Assembly (NCBI RefSeq): GCF_000382705.1
Contig: NZ_ARQE01000013.1
Location: forward strand, 1-64,000
Source: Aureimonas ureilytica DSM 18598 = NBRC 106430
GTDB taxonomy: Bacteria > Pseudomonadota > Alphaproteobacteria > Rhizobiales > Rhizobiaceae
Length of the DNA: 64,000 nt
Reading direction: 5' to 3'
Part shown: piece by piece, positions 37,201-47,200 of the stretch
Layout of the letters: each line of letters starts with the position of its first letter
Numbering within the stretch: position 1 is the first letter of the stretch
Notes under the pieces: model-generated
Seen by the model: the letters and a program-made list of their open reading frames with translations, nothing else
Databases searched by the model: none
Told to the model about the DNA's origin: nothing
Position numbers and translations under genes: made by a program

Positions 37201-38454
37201 ATGGTTTCGCATCCGCCGATCTCGTCCGACCCGAAGCGGCGGTTCGATCGGCGCATGTCCTTGGTCTTTGCCGGCAATTTCGTCTCGCTCGGCATCTTCT
37301 TTCCCTTCTTCCCGGTCTGGCTGGCCCATGAGGGGCTGAATGGCGAAGAGATCGGCCTGATCCTGGCGCTGCAGATCGGCCTTCGCGTTCTCGTCTGCCC
37401 GCCCGTTCTCCGCTTGGCCGACCGCTCCCGCGACAGGGCTCATCTGCTGATCGCCACGAGCGTCGCCAGCTTGGCGGCCGCCTGCGTCTACACGATCGTC
37501 GATGGCTACACGCAGATCCTCGTCGCGACTCTCGTTCTGGCGGCGGTCTGGTGCCCCGCCATTCCCTTAAGCGATGCGATCGCCTTGTCCGGCGTGCGGC
37601 GTCTTGGATCGGATTATGGGCGCTCCCGCCTTTGGGGATCGCTCAGCTTCATCCTTGCCAATGTGGTCGGCGGTATCGCGCTGGGGCATCTGGGGCCGGG
37701 CGGCTTCCCAATGGTTCTGTCGCTGACCTTTCTCGCGACCGTCGCGGTCACGCTCTTTGCGCCGCGCATGGGACGACCCCTTCGCGCCTCGCCGCTTCCG
37801 CTCTCGCCCTCGCAGGAGCCCTGGCTGCCGCAGCGCTCCTTGACCTCGCGTCTTCGCCGGCTGGCCCCCGCGCCGGACTTGCGCCGGCTCCTGCCGTTTC
37901 TCCTCGCCATCGCCCTGATCCAGGCGAGCCACGCGCTCCTCAACGGTTTTGCCTCGCTCGTCTGGGCGCGGCTCGGCTACAGCGCGATGGAGATCGGCTG
38001 TTTCTGGGCGATCGGCGTCATTGCCGAAGTCGTGCTCTTCCGTCTGGCAGCCAAGCCCTTGCGCCGCTTCGGCGTGCGCAGCTTCCTGATCGCCGCCGCG
38101 CTGACGGCCTCGGCGCGGTGGACGCTTCTGACCTTCGATCTTGGCCTTCTGGGCTTTGCCGTCCTGCAAACCGCCCATGCGCTCACCTTCGCGGCGACGC
38201 ATGTCTCGCTTCAATCCCTGATCGGCTCCTCGGTCGCCGAAAACCGGTTCGGCGCGGCGCAGGGGTTGAGCTTCGCCTTGCAGACGATTCTCATGGCCGC
38301 CGCGACCTTGGGCGGCGGCCTTCTCTACGAGACGATCTTCTCCAGCGCCTTCTACGCCATGGCTGCCATGGCTCTCACGGCCTTCGCCATCCTGCTTCTA
38401 GCGCCTCAGCCCCAGAGCGAGGGCTCGGGCGGAAAGACGAGCGAGCCTTCGTAG
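37201..38454 (+). CDS. MFS transporter (MFS_1-like / PPP family)
   Basis: This 417-residue inner-membrane protein has about 12 hydrophobic helices. FVSLGIFFPFFPVWLAHEGLN at its start and the SDYGRSRLWGSLSFI loop resemble the HcaT/LacY-like MFS_1 group. The substrate is unknown. The ATG at 37201 lacks a strong ribosome site, and a TTG at 37141 is an alternative. Its 3' end overlaps the convergent epimerase gene by 49 bases. Confidence 0.8.
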   Translation: MVSHPPISSDPKRRFDRRMSLVFAGNFVSLGIFFPFFPVWLAHEGLNGEEIGLILALQIGLRVLVCPPVLRLADRSRDRAHLLIATSVASLAAACVYTIVDGYTQILVATLVLAAVWCPAIPLSDAIALSGVRRLGSDYGRSRLWGSLSFILANVVGGIALGHLGPGGFPMVLSLTFLATVAVTLFAPRMGRPLRASPLPLSPSQEPWLPQRSLTSRLRRLAPAPDLRRLLPFLLAIALIQASHALLNGFASLVWARLGYSAMEIGCFWAIGVIAEVVLFRLAAKPLRRFGVRSFLIAAALTASARWTLLTFDLGLLGFAVLQTAHALTFAATHVSLQSLIGSSVAENRFGAAQGLSFALQTILMAAATLGGGLLYETIFSSAFYAMAAMALTAFAILLLAPQPQSEGSGGKTSEPS

Positions 38455-39392
38455 CGCAGCCCGTTCGGGCGATCCTCCCGCAGGAGGAGCGGGCCGTCGA
38501 GATCGACGAGTTCGGCGCCTTGCGCCAGGATAAGCGCAGGCGCCATGCCGAGCGATGTGCCGACCATGCAGCCGACCATGACCCCGAAGCCGAGCCGACG
38601 CGCCTCGGTCAGGAAGACCAGCCCTTCGGTGAGGCCGCCGGTCTTGTCGAGCTTCAGGTTCACATAGTCGTAGCGCCCGATCAGCTCGTGCAGGTCCGCG
38701 CTGCCATGCACGGATTCATCCGCGCAGATCGGAACCGGATGCGGCGTGCGGGACAGGATCTCGTCCTTGCCGGCGGGCAGGGGCTGTTCCACGACGAAGG
38801 CCCCGATCGAGGCGGCCGCAAGAAGGTTGGATTTCAGATTGTCCGGTGTCCAGCCCTCGTTGGCGTCGATGATCAAACGCGCCCGAGGGGCCGCCTCGCG
38901 CACCGCGCGCATCCGCGCCGGGTCGTCCTCGCCGCGTCCGACCTTGACCTTGAGCACCGAGCGATGCGCGACGAGCCGCGTCGCCTCGGCCATCTCCTCG
39001 GGCGTTCCGAGCGAGATCGTGTAGGCCGTTTCCACGGCATCGAGGGCGGGCAGGCCGGCGAGGTCCGCCGCTCGGCGTCCTTCTCGCTTGGCTTCCATGT
39101 CCCAAAGGGCACAATCCACCGCATTGCGCGCCGCGCCGGGTGGCAGCAGAGCCTTAAGCGCCGCGCGATCCGCCCCCCGTTCCAGATCGGCGCGGATGCT
39201 CTCGATCGCGGCGACGACCGTCTCGACACTCTCGCCGTAACGCGCATAGGGAACGCATTCGCCGCGCCCGTTCACGCCGTCTCGCGCGAGAGTACAGGAA
39301 ACAACCACCGCTTCGGTCTTCGCGCCGCGAGCGATCGTGAATTGCTTCGCTAGCAAAAAAGCGTCCACTGTGACCGAAAGACGACTCGTCAT
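38406..39392 (-). CDS. Enolase-superfamily epimerase/racemase (DgcA or dipeptide-epimerase type)
   Basis: This 328-residue member of the muconate-lactonising subgroup has the catalytic residues in place: the Lys pair in LKVKVG, metal ligands in DANEGW, EQPLP and ADES, and the second Lys in NLKLDKTGG. These match L-Ala-D/L-Glu epimerases and N-acetyl-D-Glu racemases (DgcA). The first would act in murein peptide recycling. AAAGGA lies six bases upstream of the ATG. It is transcribed away from the Mla operon. Confidence 0.85.
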   Translation of the reverse strand: MTSRLSVTVDAFLLAKQFTIARGAKTEAVVVSCTLARDGVNGRGECVPYARYGESVETVVAAIESIRADLERGADRAALKALLPPGAARNAVDCALWDMEAKREGRRAADLAGLPALDAVETAYTISLGTPEEMAEATRLVAHRSVLKVKVGRGEDDPARMRAVREAAPRARLIIDANEGWTPDNLKSNLLAAASIGAFVVEQPLPAGKDEILSRTPHPVPICADESVHGSADLHELIGRYDYVNLKLDKTGGLTEGLVFLTEARRLGFGVMVGCMVGTSLGMAPALILAQGAELVDLDGPLLLREDRPNGLRYEGSLVFPPEPSLWG

Positions 39393-39400
39393 TTTAATCC

Positions 39401-39416
39401 TTTAGCCGATCTTAAC
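39401..39416. promoter_or_regulatory. CtrA-like half-site pair upstream of the Mla operon
   Basis: TTTA-N7-TTAAC matches the CtrA consensus TTAA-N7-TTAAC in all but one base. It lies between the divergent epimerase and mlaE genes, about 100 bases before mlaE, and it partly overlaps the ribosome site of the epimerase gene. A chance match is possible. Confidence 0.25.
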
Positions 39417-39517
39417 GCCTCTATTCGGCGTCTTTTTGCGACGCTACGTGTGCAACGCGAGGAGTGGAAGAGCCTGATTGGGCCATTCCTGCTCAATCAA
39501 GGGCTTGAACTCTCGGA

Positions 39518-40702
39518 ATGCTGGACAAACCAAAGCCAGACGGGCGCAACGGCCAGGGAAACCCGGACGCGGCCACGCCCTCGATCGAAGCGGAAAAAGG
39601 CAAGACCGGCATCGTCCTGAAATTGGGCGGAGACTGGCTCGCGCGCACGATCGGGTCGATCGAAGACAAGGTGGACGAGACGGCCCGTGCCGATCTCGGA
39701 CAGACGATCGTGCTCGACTGCGCCGGGATCGGCCGGATGGACACGTCGGGCGCCTACCTGATCGAACGCCTCGCCCGCCAGATGGGCGAGAAGGGCGGCA
39801 AGGTCGAGTTCAAAGGCGACGACAAGGACCGCACGCTGTTCGAGGCGGTGCGCAAGTCGCTCGACGTCAAGCGTCAGCCCCCCTCGGCCAAGACCTCCTC
39901 GCCCGTGACGGACTTCTTCGCCAGGATCGGCGAGAACATGTTCGCCATGGTGCGCGAGGTTACGACCGGCCTCAACATCATCGGCGCCGCGCTCTACGGC
40001 GCGGGCCGCCGGATGACCGGGCAGACGCAGATTCGCCCCGCCGCGATCGTCAATCAGATGGATCGGATGGGCGTCCGCGCCGTGCCGATCATCTTTCTCA
40101 TGAGCTTCCTGATCGGCGCCGTCATCGCGCAGCAGGGCGCGTTTCAGCTCCGCAATTTCGGCGCCGAGATCTTCGTGGTCGATCTCGTCGGCATCCTGCA
40201 GCTGCGCGAAATCGGCGTGCTGCTCACCGCGATCATGATCGCAGGCCGCTCGGGTAGCGCCATCACGGCCGAGATCGGCTCGATGAAGATGCGCGAGGAG
40301 GTCGACGCACTCCACGTCATCGGCCTCAATCCGATCGGCGTCCTGATCTTCCCGCGCCTCGTGGCCCTGGTGATCGTCCTGCCGCTCCTGGCCTTCATCG
40401 CCGACATTGCGGGACTTCTCGGCGCGATCATCGTGACCTGGATCTATTCCGGCATCACGCCGGACGCGTTCATCACGCGCATGCGCAGCGCGATCGACGT
40501 CGGCACCGTGTTCGCGGGCCTGATCAAGGCACCCTTCATGGCCATCGTCATCGGCATCGTCGCCTCGATGGAAGGCATGAAGGTCGGCGGCAGCGCCGAA
40601 AGCCTCGGCCGCCACGTCACGGCCTCCGTCGTCAAATCCATCTTCCTCGTCATCCTGATGGATGCTGTTTTTGCGATCTTCTATGCCGCCATCGGATACT
40701 GA
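39518..40702 (+). CDS. Mla-type lipid ABC transporter permease with N-terminal STAS domain
   Basis: This 394-residue permease keeps phospholipid asymmetry of the outer membrane together with MlaF and MlaD-type partners. Residues ~25-115 form a STAS domain (QTIVLDCAGIGRMDTSGAYL), i.e. an MlaB-like part fused to the permease. The MlaE domain follows, with FQLRNFGAEIFVVDLVGI, RSGSAITAEIGSMKMREEVDAL and five to six membrane helices. The next gene starts inside its last 20 bases. Confidence 0.92.
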   Translation: MLDKPKPDGRNGQGNPDAATPSIEAEKGKTGIVLKLGGDWLARTIGSIEDKVDETARADLGQTIVLDCAGIGRMDTSGAYLIERLARQMGEKGGKVEFKGDDKDRTLFEAVRKSLDVKRQPPSAKTSSPVTDFFARIGENMFAMVREVTTGLNIIGAALYGAGRRMTGQTQIRPAAIVNQMDRMGVRAVPIIFLMSFLIGAVIAQQGAFQLRNFGAEIFVVDLVGILQLREIGVLLTAIMIAGRSGSAITAEIGSMKMREEVDALHVIGLNPIGVLIFPRLVALVIVLPLLAFIADIAGLLGAIIVTWIYSGITPDAFITRMRSAIDVGTVFAGLIKAPFMAIVIGIVASMEGMKVGGSAESLGRHVTASVVKSIFLVILMDAVFAIFYAAIGY

Positions 40703-41525
40703 AACGACGCGTCCGGCCGAGGACAAGGACATCATCATCCGCGCGAGCGATGTGACGGTCCGCTTCGGCTCCAAGACGATCCTCGACGGGCTGAACCTCG
40801 ACGTGCGACGGGGCGAGATTCTCGGCTTCGTCGGCGCGTCCGGCACCGGCAAGTCCGTGCTTCTGCGCACGATCCTCGGTCTGAACCCCAAGCAGGGCGG
40901 CAAGATCGAGGTCTTCGGCACGGATTACGACAAGGCCAGCGAGGCCGAGCGGCTGGCGGTCGAGCAGCGCTGGGGCGTCCTGTTCCAGCAGGGCGCGCTG
41001 TTCTCCTCGCTGACGGTGCTCGAGAACATCCAGGTTCCCATGCGGGAATATCTGGATATCTCGCCCAAGCTCATGGAAGAGCTCGCCCGGTTGAAGATCG
41101 ATCTCGTCGGTCTCGCGCCGGACGCCGCCGAGAAATTTCCCTCCGAGCTTTCGGGCGGCATGATCAAGCGCGCGGCGCTCGCCCGCGCGCTCGCGCTCGA
41201 TCCCGACATCGTCTTCCTGGACGAGCCGACCTCGGGTCTCGATCCGATTGGCGCGGCCGATTTCGACGAACTCATCATGACGCTGCGCGATACGCTCGGG
41301 CTCACCGTCTATATGGTGACACACGACCTCGACAGCCTATTTATGGCGTGCGATCGAATCGCGGTCCTCGGGCAGAAGAAGGTCCTCGTGGAAGGACCGC
41401 TCGAGACCATGCTGGAGCACGACGACCCCTGGGTCCGCTCCTATTTCCACGGCAAGCGCGCCCGAACCGTCGTGCCGAAAGACGAGAATCCGCACTACGC
41501 GGTAAAGGACAGTGATGGAAACTAG
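40683..41525 (+). CDS. Mla-type lipid ABC transporter ATP-binding protein
   Basis: This 280-residue ATPase energises the MCE lipid transporter. Walker A is VGASGTGKSV, the signature ELSGGMIKRAALARAL and Walker B IVFLDEPTSGLDPIG. The GGMIKRAALARA form is characteristic of MlaF. The ATG at 40683 overlaps the permease gene by 20 bases, and its end overlaps the MCE gene by 11 bases. This indicates tightly coupled translation of the three subunits. Confidence 0.94.
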   Translation: MPPSDTETTRPAEDKDIIIRASDVTVRFGSKTILDGLNLDVRRGEILGFVGASGTGKSVLLRTILGLNPKQGGKIEVFGTDYDKASEAERLAVEQRWGVLFQQGALFSSLTVLENIQVPMREYLDISPKLMEELARLKIDLVGLAPDAAEKFPSELSGGMIKRAALARALALDPDIVFLDEPTSGLDPIGAADFDELIMTLRDTLGLTVYMVTHDLDSLFMACDRIAVLGQKKVLVEGPLETMLEHDDPWVRSYFHGKRARTVVPKDENPHYAVKDSDGN

Positions 41526-43182
41526 AGCGAATTACGTCCTCGTCGGCATCTTCACGGTTGTCGTCCTCGCCCTCAGCTTCGGCTTCGTCTACTGGTCCGC
41601 CAATGTCTCCGACCGCGACCAGCGCACGACGCTCCTGATCCGCATCGAGGGCTCGGTCTCCGGCCTCAGCCAGGGCAGCGCCGTTCTGTTCAACGGGTTG
41701 AACGTCGGCACGGTGCAGAGCCTTCGCATCGACCCGAACAATCCGCGCGTGGTGATCGCGACGACGCAGGTCGATCGCACGACGCCGATCACGACATCGA
41801 CCACGGCCACGATCGGCTTCCAGGGCCTCACCGGCATCGGCTTCATCGGCCTGACGGGCGGCAACGTGAACGATCGCAACATCCTCCAGTCGGCGATGGA
41901 GCAGGGCACGACGCCCGTGATCCGCGCCAACCCGTCCGATGTCACCGACATCCTGGCCACCGCGCGCGATATCGCCGACCGCGCCAACAACATTCTCGGC
42001 GAGTTTGAATCGATCGTTCAGGCCGTCGGCCCGTCGGTCCGCACGACGGCGGAAAACGTCGCGCAGACCTCGACCAATGTGCGCACCTTCACCGACAGCC
42101 TGGCGGCCAATGCCGATCAGATCGACGATTTCCTCGGTAGTCTGGCGCGCCTGTCGACCAGCGCCAACAATGTCGCCGAGCGCCTGCCGCCGCTGATCGA
42201 CCGGGTCGGAAACTTCCTCGCCGCCCTGAATGTCGGCGCCGTCAACGATTCCATCCAGAACGTCGCCGCCATCACGCAGACGGTGCGCGGACAGACCGAC
42301 AATTTCGTCACCGCACTGGATTCGATCGGCGAAACCGCCCGCAGCCTCGGCTCGATCGGCGACGTGATCCGTCAGAACACGCCGAGCCTCAACGCCTTCC
42401 TCGGCCGTCTCGACCCGATCAGCGAGTCCGCGAGCCGCGTGGCGACCCGCCTCGACGGCACGCTGGAAAACGTCAATCGCATCACTGCGGCCGTCAATCC
42501 GGATGAAGTGCGCTCGGTGGTGGACAATGTCTCGGGCTTCGCCTCGGCGCTGAACGGCCAGTCCAGCCGCATCGGCACGGTGGTGGCCGCGACCGACACG
42601 GTTCTCGCCACGCTGAACAACGCGCTGACCGGCCTGAATGGGACCCGCGCCCGCGTCGACGGTCTTCTCGCCGGCATCCGCGCCGATGATATCTCCCGCG
42701 CGGTCAACAACGTCTCGTCGGCCACGACCAATATCGCGAGCGCGGCCGATTCCGTGCGCAATGTCGCCAACGACATCGGCAACCGCCGCGAGGATATCGA
42801 CGCGATCATCAGCAACACCAAGGACACGACGTCGAACCTGAAGACGGCTTCGGCTCAGGCACAGACGCTGATCAACTCGGTCAACAACCTCGTCAACAGC
42901 CCGGATGGCCGAGGCCTGACGGTGGAGGCGCGCGAGACGCTGCGCACGATCCGCCAGACGGCGCAGACCATCCAGGCCGCCGTCGGCCCGATCTCCTCGA
43001 ACCTCAACAGCTTCACGGGTCAGGGTCTGCAGGAGGTGCGCAACCTCATCCGCGAGGCGACGCGTGCCGTGACGCGGATCGAGCAGGCCGTGACCAACCT
43101 GTCCGATAATCCGAGCCGCATTCTCTTCGGCAACGACGGCGCCGGCGAGATTCGCCAGTACGACGGACGCGCCCGCCGCTGA
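41515..43182 (+). CDS. MlaD/MCE-domain lipid-binding protein
   Basis: This 555-residue protein carries one N-terminal membrane helix (about 7-28) that anchors it in the inner membrane. The MCE domain follows (about 38-115; SGLSQGSAVLFNGLNVGTV). The remaining ~400 residues are predicted long alpha-helical, with repeated Asn/Ser/Thr-rich heptad-like units. This is typical of alphaproteobacterial MlaD proteins, which are far longer than the 183-residue E. coli form and could reach across the periplasm. AAGGA sits five bases before the ATG at 41515. A GTG one codon earlier is less well spaced. Confidence 0.92.
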   Translation: METRANYVLVGIFTVVVLALSFGFVYWSANVSDRDQRTTLLIRIEGSVSGLSQGSAVLFNGLNVGTVQSLRIDPNNPRVVIATTQVDRTTPITTSTTATIGFQGLTGIGFIGLTGGNVNDRNILQSAMEQGTTPVIRANPSDVTDILATARDIADRANNILGEFESIVQAVGPSVRTTAENVAQTSTNVRTFTDSLAANADQIDDFLGSLARLSTSANNVAERLPPLIDRVGNFLAALNVGAVNDSIQNVAAITQTVRGQTDNFVTALDSIGETARSLGSIGDVIRQNTPSLNAFLGRLDPISESASRVATRLDGTLENVNRITAAVNPDEVRSVVDNVSGFASALNGQSSRIGTVVAATDTVLATLNNALTGLNGTRARVDGLLAGIRADDISRAVNNVSSATTNIASAADSVRNVANDIGNRREDIDAIISNTKDTTSNLKTASAQAQTLINSVNNLVNSPDGRGLTVEARETLRTIRQTAQTIQAAVGPISSNLNSFTGQGLQEVRNLIREATRAVTRIEQAVTNLSDNPSRILFGNDGAGEIRQYDGRARR

Positions 43183-43292
43183 CGCGGCGGTCGAGAACGG
43201 CTCCCTCTGCCCCGCCGCACTCTCGGGTTCGGCGGGCATCCCAACTTCGGGTGGCTTCCTGGCCGACCCAAACCCCGTGCCGAGGAAATAGA

Positions 43293-43892
43293 ATGTCAGG
43301 CAAGGCCTCTCTCAAGCTGCTTTCGGTCTCGCTTCTGGCCGCGCTTCTCTCCGGCTGCGCGTCGTTGAAGGAGCCACCCGCGACGTTCGAGCTTTCCCCA
43401 CCGCCGCCAGCGAGCACCCGCGCGGCCGCGACCAAGGCGCAGATCCTGATCCCCGAGCCGACCGCCTCCAAGTCGCTCGACAGTCAGCAGATCGTCATTC
43501 GCCCGACGCCGCAGACGATCGAGACGCTGGGCTCCAGCCAGTGGAGCGATCGGCTCCCGCGCCTGATCCAGCTCCGTCTGCTCCAGGCGTTCCAGAACAC
43601 GGGCCGCGTCGGCGCGGTCGGCGTTCCCGGCCAGGGACTCGCGATCGACTATCAGATCGTCACGGAACTGCGCCGCTTCGAAGTGGTGGTGGATGGCGGC
43701 GCCTCGACCGCCGTGGTGGAACTCTCCGTGAAGGCCCTGAACGATCGCACCGGCGTCGTTCGCAGCACACGCATCTTCCGAGGCACGGCGCCCGTCACGG
43801 CCGCCGGCAATCCGGCCTATGTCGCGGCGCTGGATCAGGCGTTCGGGCAAGTCGCCGACGAGGTCGTGGCCTGGACGCTCAAGCTCATCTGA
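43293..43892 (+). CDS. ABC-transport auxiliary lipoprotein of the Mla/MCE operon
   Basis: This 199-residue lipoprotein has a signal ending in the lipobox LLSGC (Cys22), so it should be lipidated and inserted in a membrane. The rest fits the ABC-type transport auxiliary domain found in PqiC-like proteins (SSQWSDRLPRLIQLRLLQAFQ). It probably docks the MCE system at the outer membrane. GAGGAAAT precedes the ATG at 43293. It is the last gene of the operon and is followed by a terminator. Confidence 0.9.
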   Translation: MSGKASLKLLSVSLLAALLSGCASLKEPPATFELSPPPPASTRAAATKAQILIPEPTASKSLDSQQIVIRPTPQTIETLGSSQWSDRLPRLIQLRLLQAFQNTGRVGAVGVPGQGLAIDYQIVTELRRFEVVVDGGASTAVVELSVKALNDRTGVVRSTRIFRGTAPVTAAGNPAYVAALDQAFGQVADEVVAWTLKLI

Positions 43893-43921
43893 CCGCGCCA
43901 ACACATTCGGTCGCAATGCCA

Positions 43922-43947
43922 AGCCCGCCTTTCGAGGCGGGCTTTTT
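43922..43947 (+). terminator. Rho-independent terminator of the Mla operon
   Basis: AGCCCGCCT (43922-43930) pairs perfectly with 43935-43943 around the stable TTCG tetraloop, followed by TTTTT. Confidence 0.9.
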
Positions 43948-44195
43948 CGTGCGCGGGACGATTACCTCTCGAGCCTCGCAAGTGATGCAGCGTAGTCGCT
44001 GACGCGAGGGTTCCACGCGTCCACCGCTGACTCACGACCTGACCCAGTTGGCCTTGAGGACGCCATTCAGGTTTCGAGAGCCGTCCCACGTCGGACTAGA
44101 GAACCGACATTCCGACTTGAAACGTCGCTCCGACCGAGACGGGTTGGCGCGCGGTTCGGCGCGCCGCATCGCCTAACGCATTCGCCCAAACGAAA
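43948..44195. other. Non-coding gap between convergent Mla and GPR genes
   Basis: No gene, RNA or repeat is convincing in this stretch. It lies between two terminators of convergent units, so it is probably spacer. Confidence 0.5.
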
Positions 44196-44220
44196 ACGGG
44201 CAACCCGAAGGCCGCCCGCT
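44196..44220 (-). terminator. Terminator of the GPR-homologue gene
   Basis: On the minus strand a GC-rich stem (AGCGGGCGGCC to GGGTTGCCCGT, with a small mismatch and a TTC loop) is followed by TTTCGTTT. It lies 28 bases past the GPR stop. Confidence 0.65.
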
Positions 44221-44247
44221 CGAATGTCTCGTCTTTGGTGTCCGCGC

Positions 44248-47200
44248 TTACTCGAAGCGGCCCGAGGCGTGGGCGAGCATCGTGTAGACCTTGCCCGTGT
44301 CGGACGAAAGGTAGCTCTTGCTCTTCGCATTGTCCGGGTCGTTGCGGGACGCTTCCTGCAGCAGCATCTCGAAGTCGCCAATATAGCGGTCCACCGCGCT
44401 CTTGAAGCTCGCGTCGCGCTGATACTTGCGACGGATCTCGTCGAACGTCTGCTGACCCTTCATCGTGTAGAGGCGGCGCGTGAAAACGTTGCGCTCGCCG
44501 CTGCGATAGCGGTCCCAGAGTTCGACCGAGACATTGTGGTCGATCGCGCGGGCGATATCCACCGACAGCGAGTTCAGCGAGTCCACGACATGAGCCTGCG
44601 TGCGCTCCTGCCGGTCCGACGCCGTTTCGCTCGCCGCAGGGGCGGGGGCGGCCGGCTCCTGCGAGCCTTCGTCCTCTTCCTGCGAGGCGCGGCGGAGGAG
44701 GTCGGAGACCCAGCCCCCCTGACGCTCACCCTCGCCACCCGCCTGCGGACGCTCCGGCAGAGCGGCCGGGCGAAGCGGCGACAGGTCGGAGCCGCGCGGC
44801 GCCGGAGCGGCCGGAGCCGCAGGACGCGTCTCCACATGGCCGCGCGTGTCGCGGGCCAGGTTGCCCTCGTTCACATAGCCGCCGGCGAGATAGGCCTCCG
44901 GCGCGGCGCGCTCGGCCGCTTCCGCAGGCTGCGCGGCGGGACGGGCGGGCGCCCGGACATCCGTCGAGCGGGCCGCCAGCGGGGCTGCCGGGCGAGCGGA
45001 TACGGCGCTCGGCGAGCGCACGTCGAGCGAGCGGCCGGACTGCGTGACGATGTCGGTCAGCTCGCGCAGGGCGCGGATCTGGTCGGACACCGCGCGGCGC
45101 ATGGCACGCGTGCTTTCCTTGGTTTCCTCGGGCAGTTCGAAGACGCCCTTGCGGATTTCCGTGCGCGCGTTTTCCAGCTCGCGGCGGATGTCGGCGGCGG
45201 CACGATGCATGTCGCTCGTCGCGCTGCCGAAGCGCTGCGTGGCTTCTTCCACCACGCCGCGGATCGTCTCGCGCACCTGACCGGCGGCGGCGGCGGAGCG
45301 GCGCTCCGTTTCTTCCATCTGACGGCCCGCTTCGTCCAGCGACGCGGTGAGATCGCCGCTGATCGTCTCGACGACGGACTGCGTGCGACGCTCGGCTTCG
45401 GCGAAGAGGCGATCCACCACGCCCTCGAAGGACAGGAGCATCCGGCCGACATCGTCCGAACGGGTCGCAAGACCGCTGGCGAGCGCTTCCAGACCTTCGC
45501 GGCGGCCTTCCAGCGTTTCCTGCAGATTGTTCTGCGAGGAGTCGAGAAGGGCGGCGGCTTCCGTCAGCATGCGCTCGTGCTCGCCAAGCTTCTCGCCGAG
45601 GGTCGACAGGCGATCCAGGGCCTGGGCCGTGGTGTCGTCCATCCGCACCACGTTGCGCTCCAGGCGCTCCGAGGAAGCGGCGATCTCGCCGCCCACGCGG
45701 TCCGCCTCGTCGCGGAAGCGGGCGCCCGTCTCGTTGAGCGCGGTTTCGGCGCGGCCCATGTTCTGGGCGGCATCGTCCAGAAGGTTGCGCAGGGCCGAAT
45801 TGCCACTTTCGAGCCGTTCGGCCAGAGAACCGATGTCGCTCGCCAGAAGCTCGCGGGCATCCGAGATCGACGAGGTGAGCGAGCCGGAGCGGTCGTCCAG
45901 CGCGGCCAGAAGGCCGGAGGACGAAATGCCCAGATGCTCCACCGTCTCCTCGGCGCGGCGAACGAAGTCCGCCACGATGGCTTCGTTCTCGCTGCGCAGG
46001 CGCTCGGCCACCTGACGCGCGGCGGCTTCCAGCGCTTCCACGGCCTGCGAGCCGGTGGAGGACAGGCGCTCGACGATCGGACGGGTTTCGGTGTCGATAA
46101 GGCGGGCGATCTCCGCGTTGCGGCCGGACAGAAGGTCCGCCAACTCGCGGGTGCGCTGGTTCATCGAGTCGCTGACGGCCTCGGCGCGGGCCACAAGCTG
46201 GTTTTCGGACGCTTCCACGCGCTGGACCAGTTCGTTGCCGAACAGGCCGGTGGATTCGGCGATCTGCTCGCGAATGCGATCGGCCTCGACGCGGATCGCG
46301 GTCGCGACACCCGACAGGCGCTGCGTGATCTCGGAGCCTTCCGACATGAGGTTCTGACGGGCGGCCTGCGCGTCGCGCAGGATATTGCCCGCGATGTCGG
46401 TCGCGTCCGAGCGCATCGTCCCGGTAACCGAGACGATCTCGTCGCGAATGAGGTTCGCCGCGCTTTCGATCTCGGCCCGAAGAACGGCGGCCGACTGCGT
46501 GAGGTCCTCGCGGACGCCGTCCGTGGTTCCGTCGAGAACCTGCGAGAGCTGCACGGACAGTCCGGCGAGCTCCGTCGCGAAGCGCGTGGCGCGCTCGTCG
46601 AGGGTCGAGGAGGAGCGGTCCGTCTCGCCCCGGATGAGGGCGGCGGCATCCTGCACGCGGTGGGCGAAGGCTTCCGCATCGCCCGACAGGCGGTTGCGGG
46701 CGGCTTCAGCCTGTTCGCTCATCGACAGGGCGACGGCGTCGAGTTCTTCCGACAGGCGAAGCGCTTCGGCCGCCAGACGCTCGCGGGTTTCCCCGGCGCC
46801 GTTCTGCAGTCGATCGGTCGCCTGCGTGACCTCGTCCACGATGCGGCGGGCCTGTTCGGCGACTTCCAGCTGCAGACGATCCGTCTCGCCGCGCATGGCG
46901 GTGGCGACGGAGCCGACCTGTTCGGCGATGCGTCCCGCATCCTCGAGGAGAAGGCGACGCGACGTCTCGCCCGCTTCGTTGAGGTTCCCGCTGGCGGTCT
47001 GGAACTCTTCCACCAGACGGCGGGTCTGCTGGGCGACGTCCTGCTGAAGCTGGTCGGCCTCGACGCGCATGGCGGTGACCATCGAGCTGACCTGCTCGGC
47101 GACACGGCCCGCATCCTCCAGGAGGAGGCGACGCGAGGTCGCGCCGGCTTCGTTGAGATTGCCGCTGGCGTTCTGGAACTCTTCGACGAGGCGACGCGAC

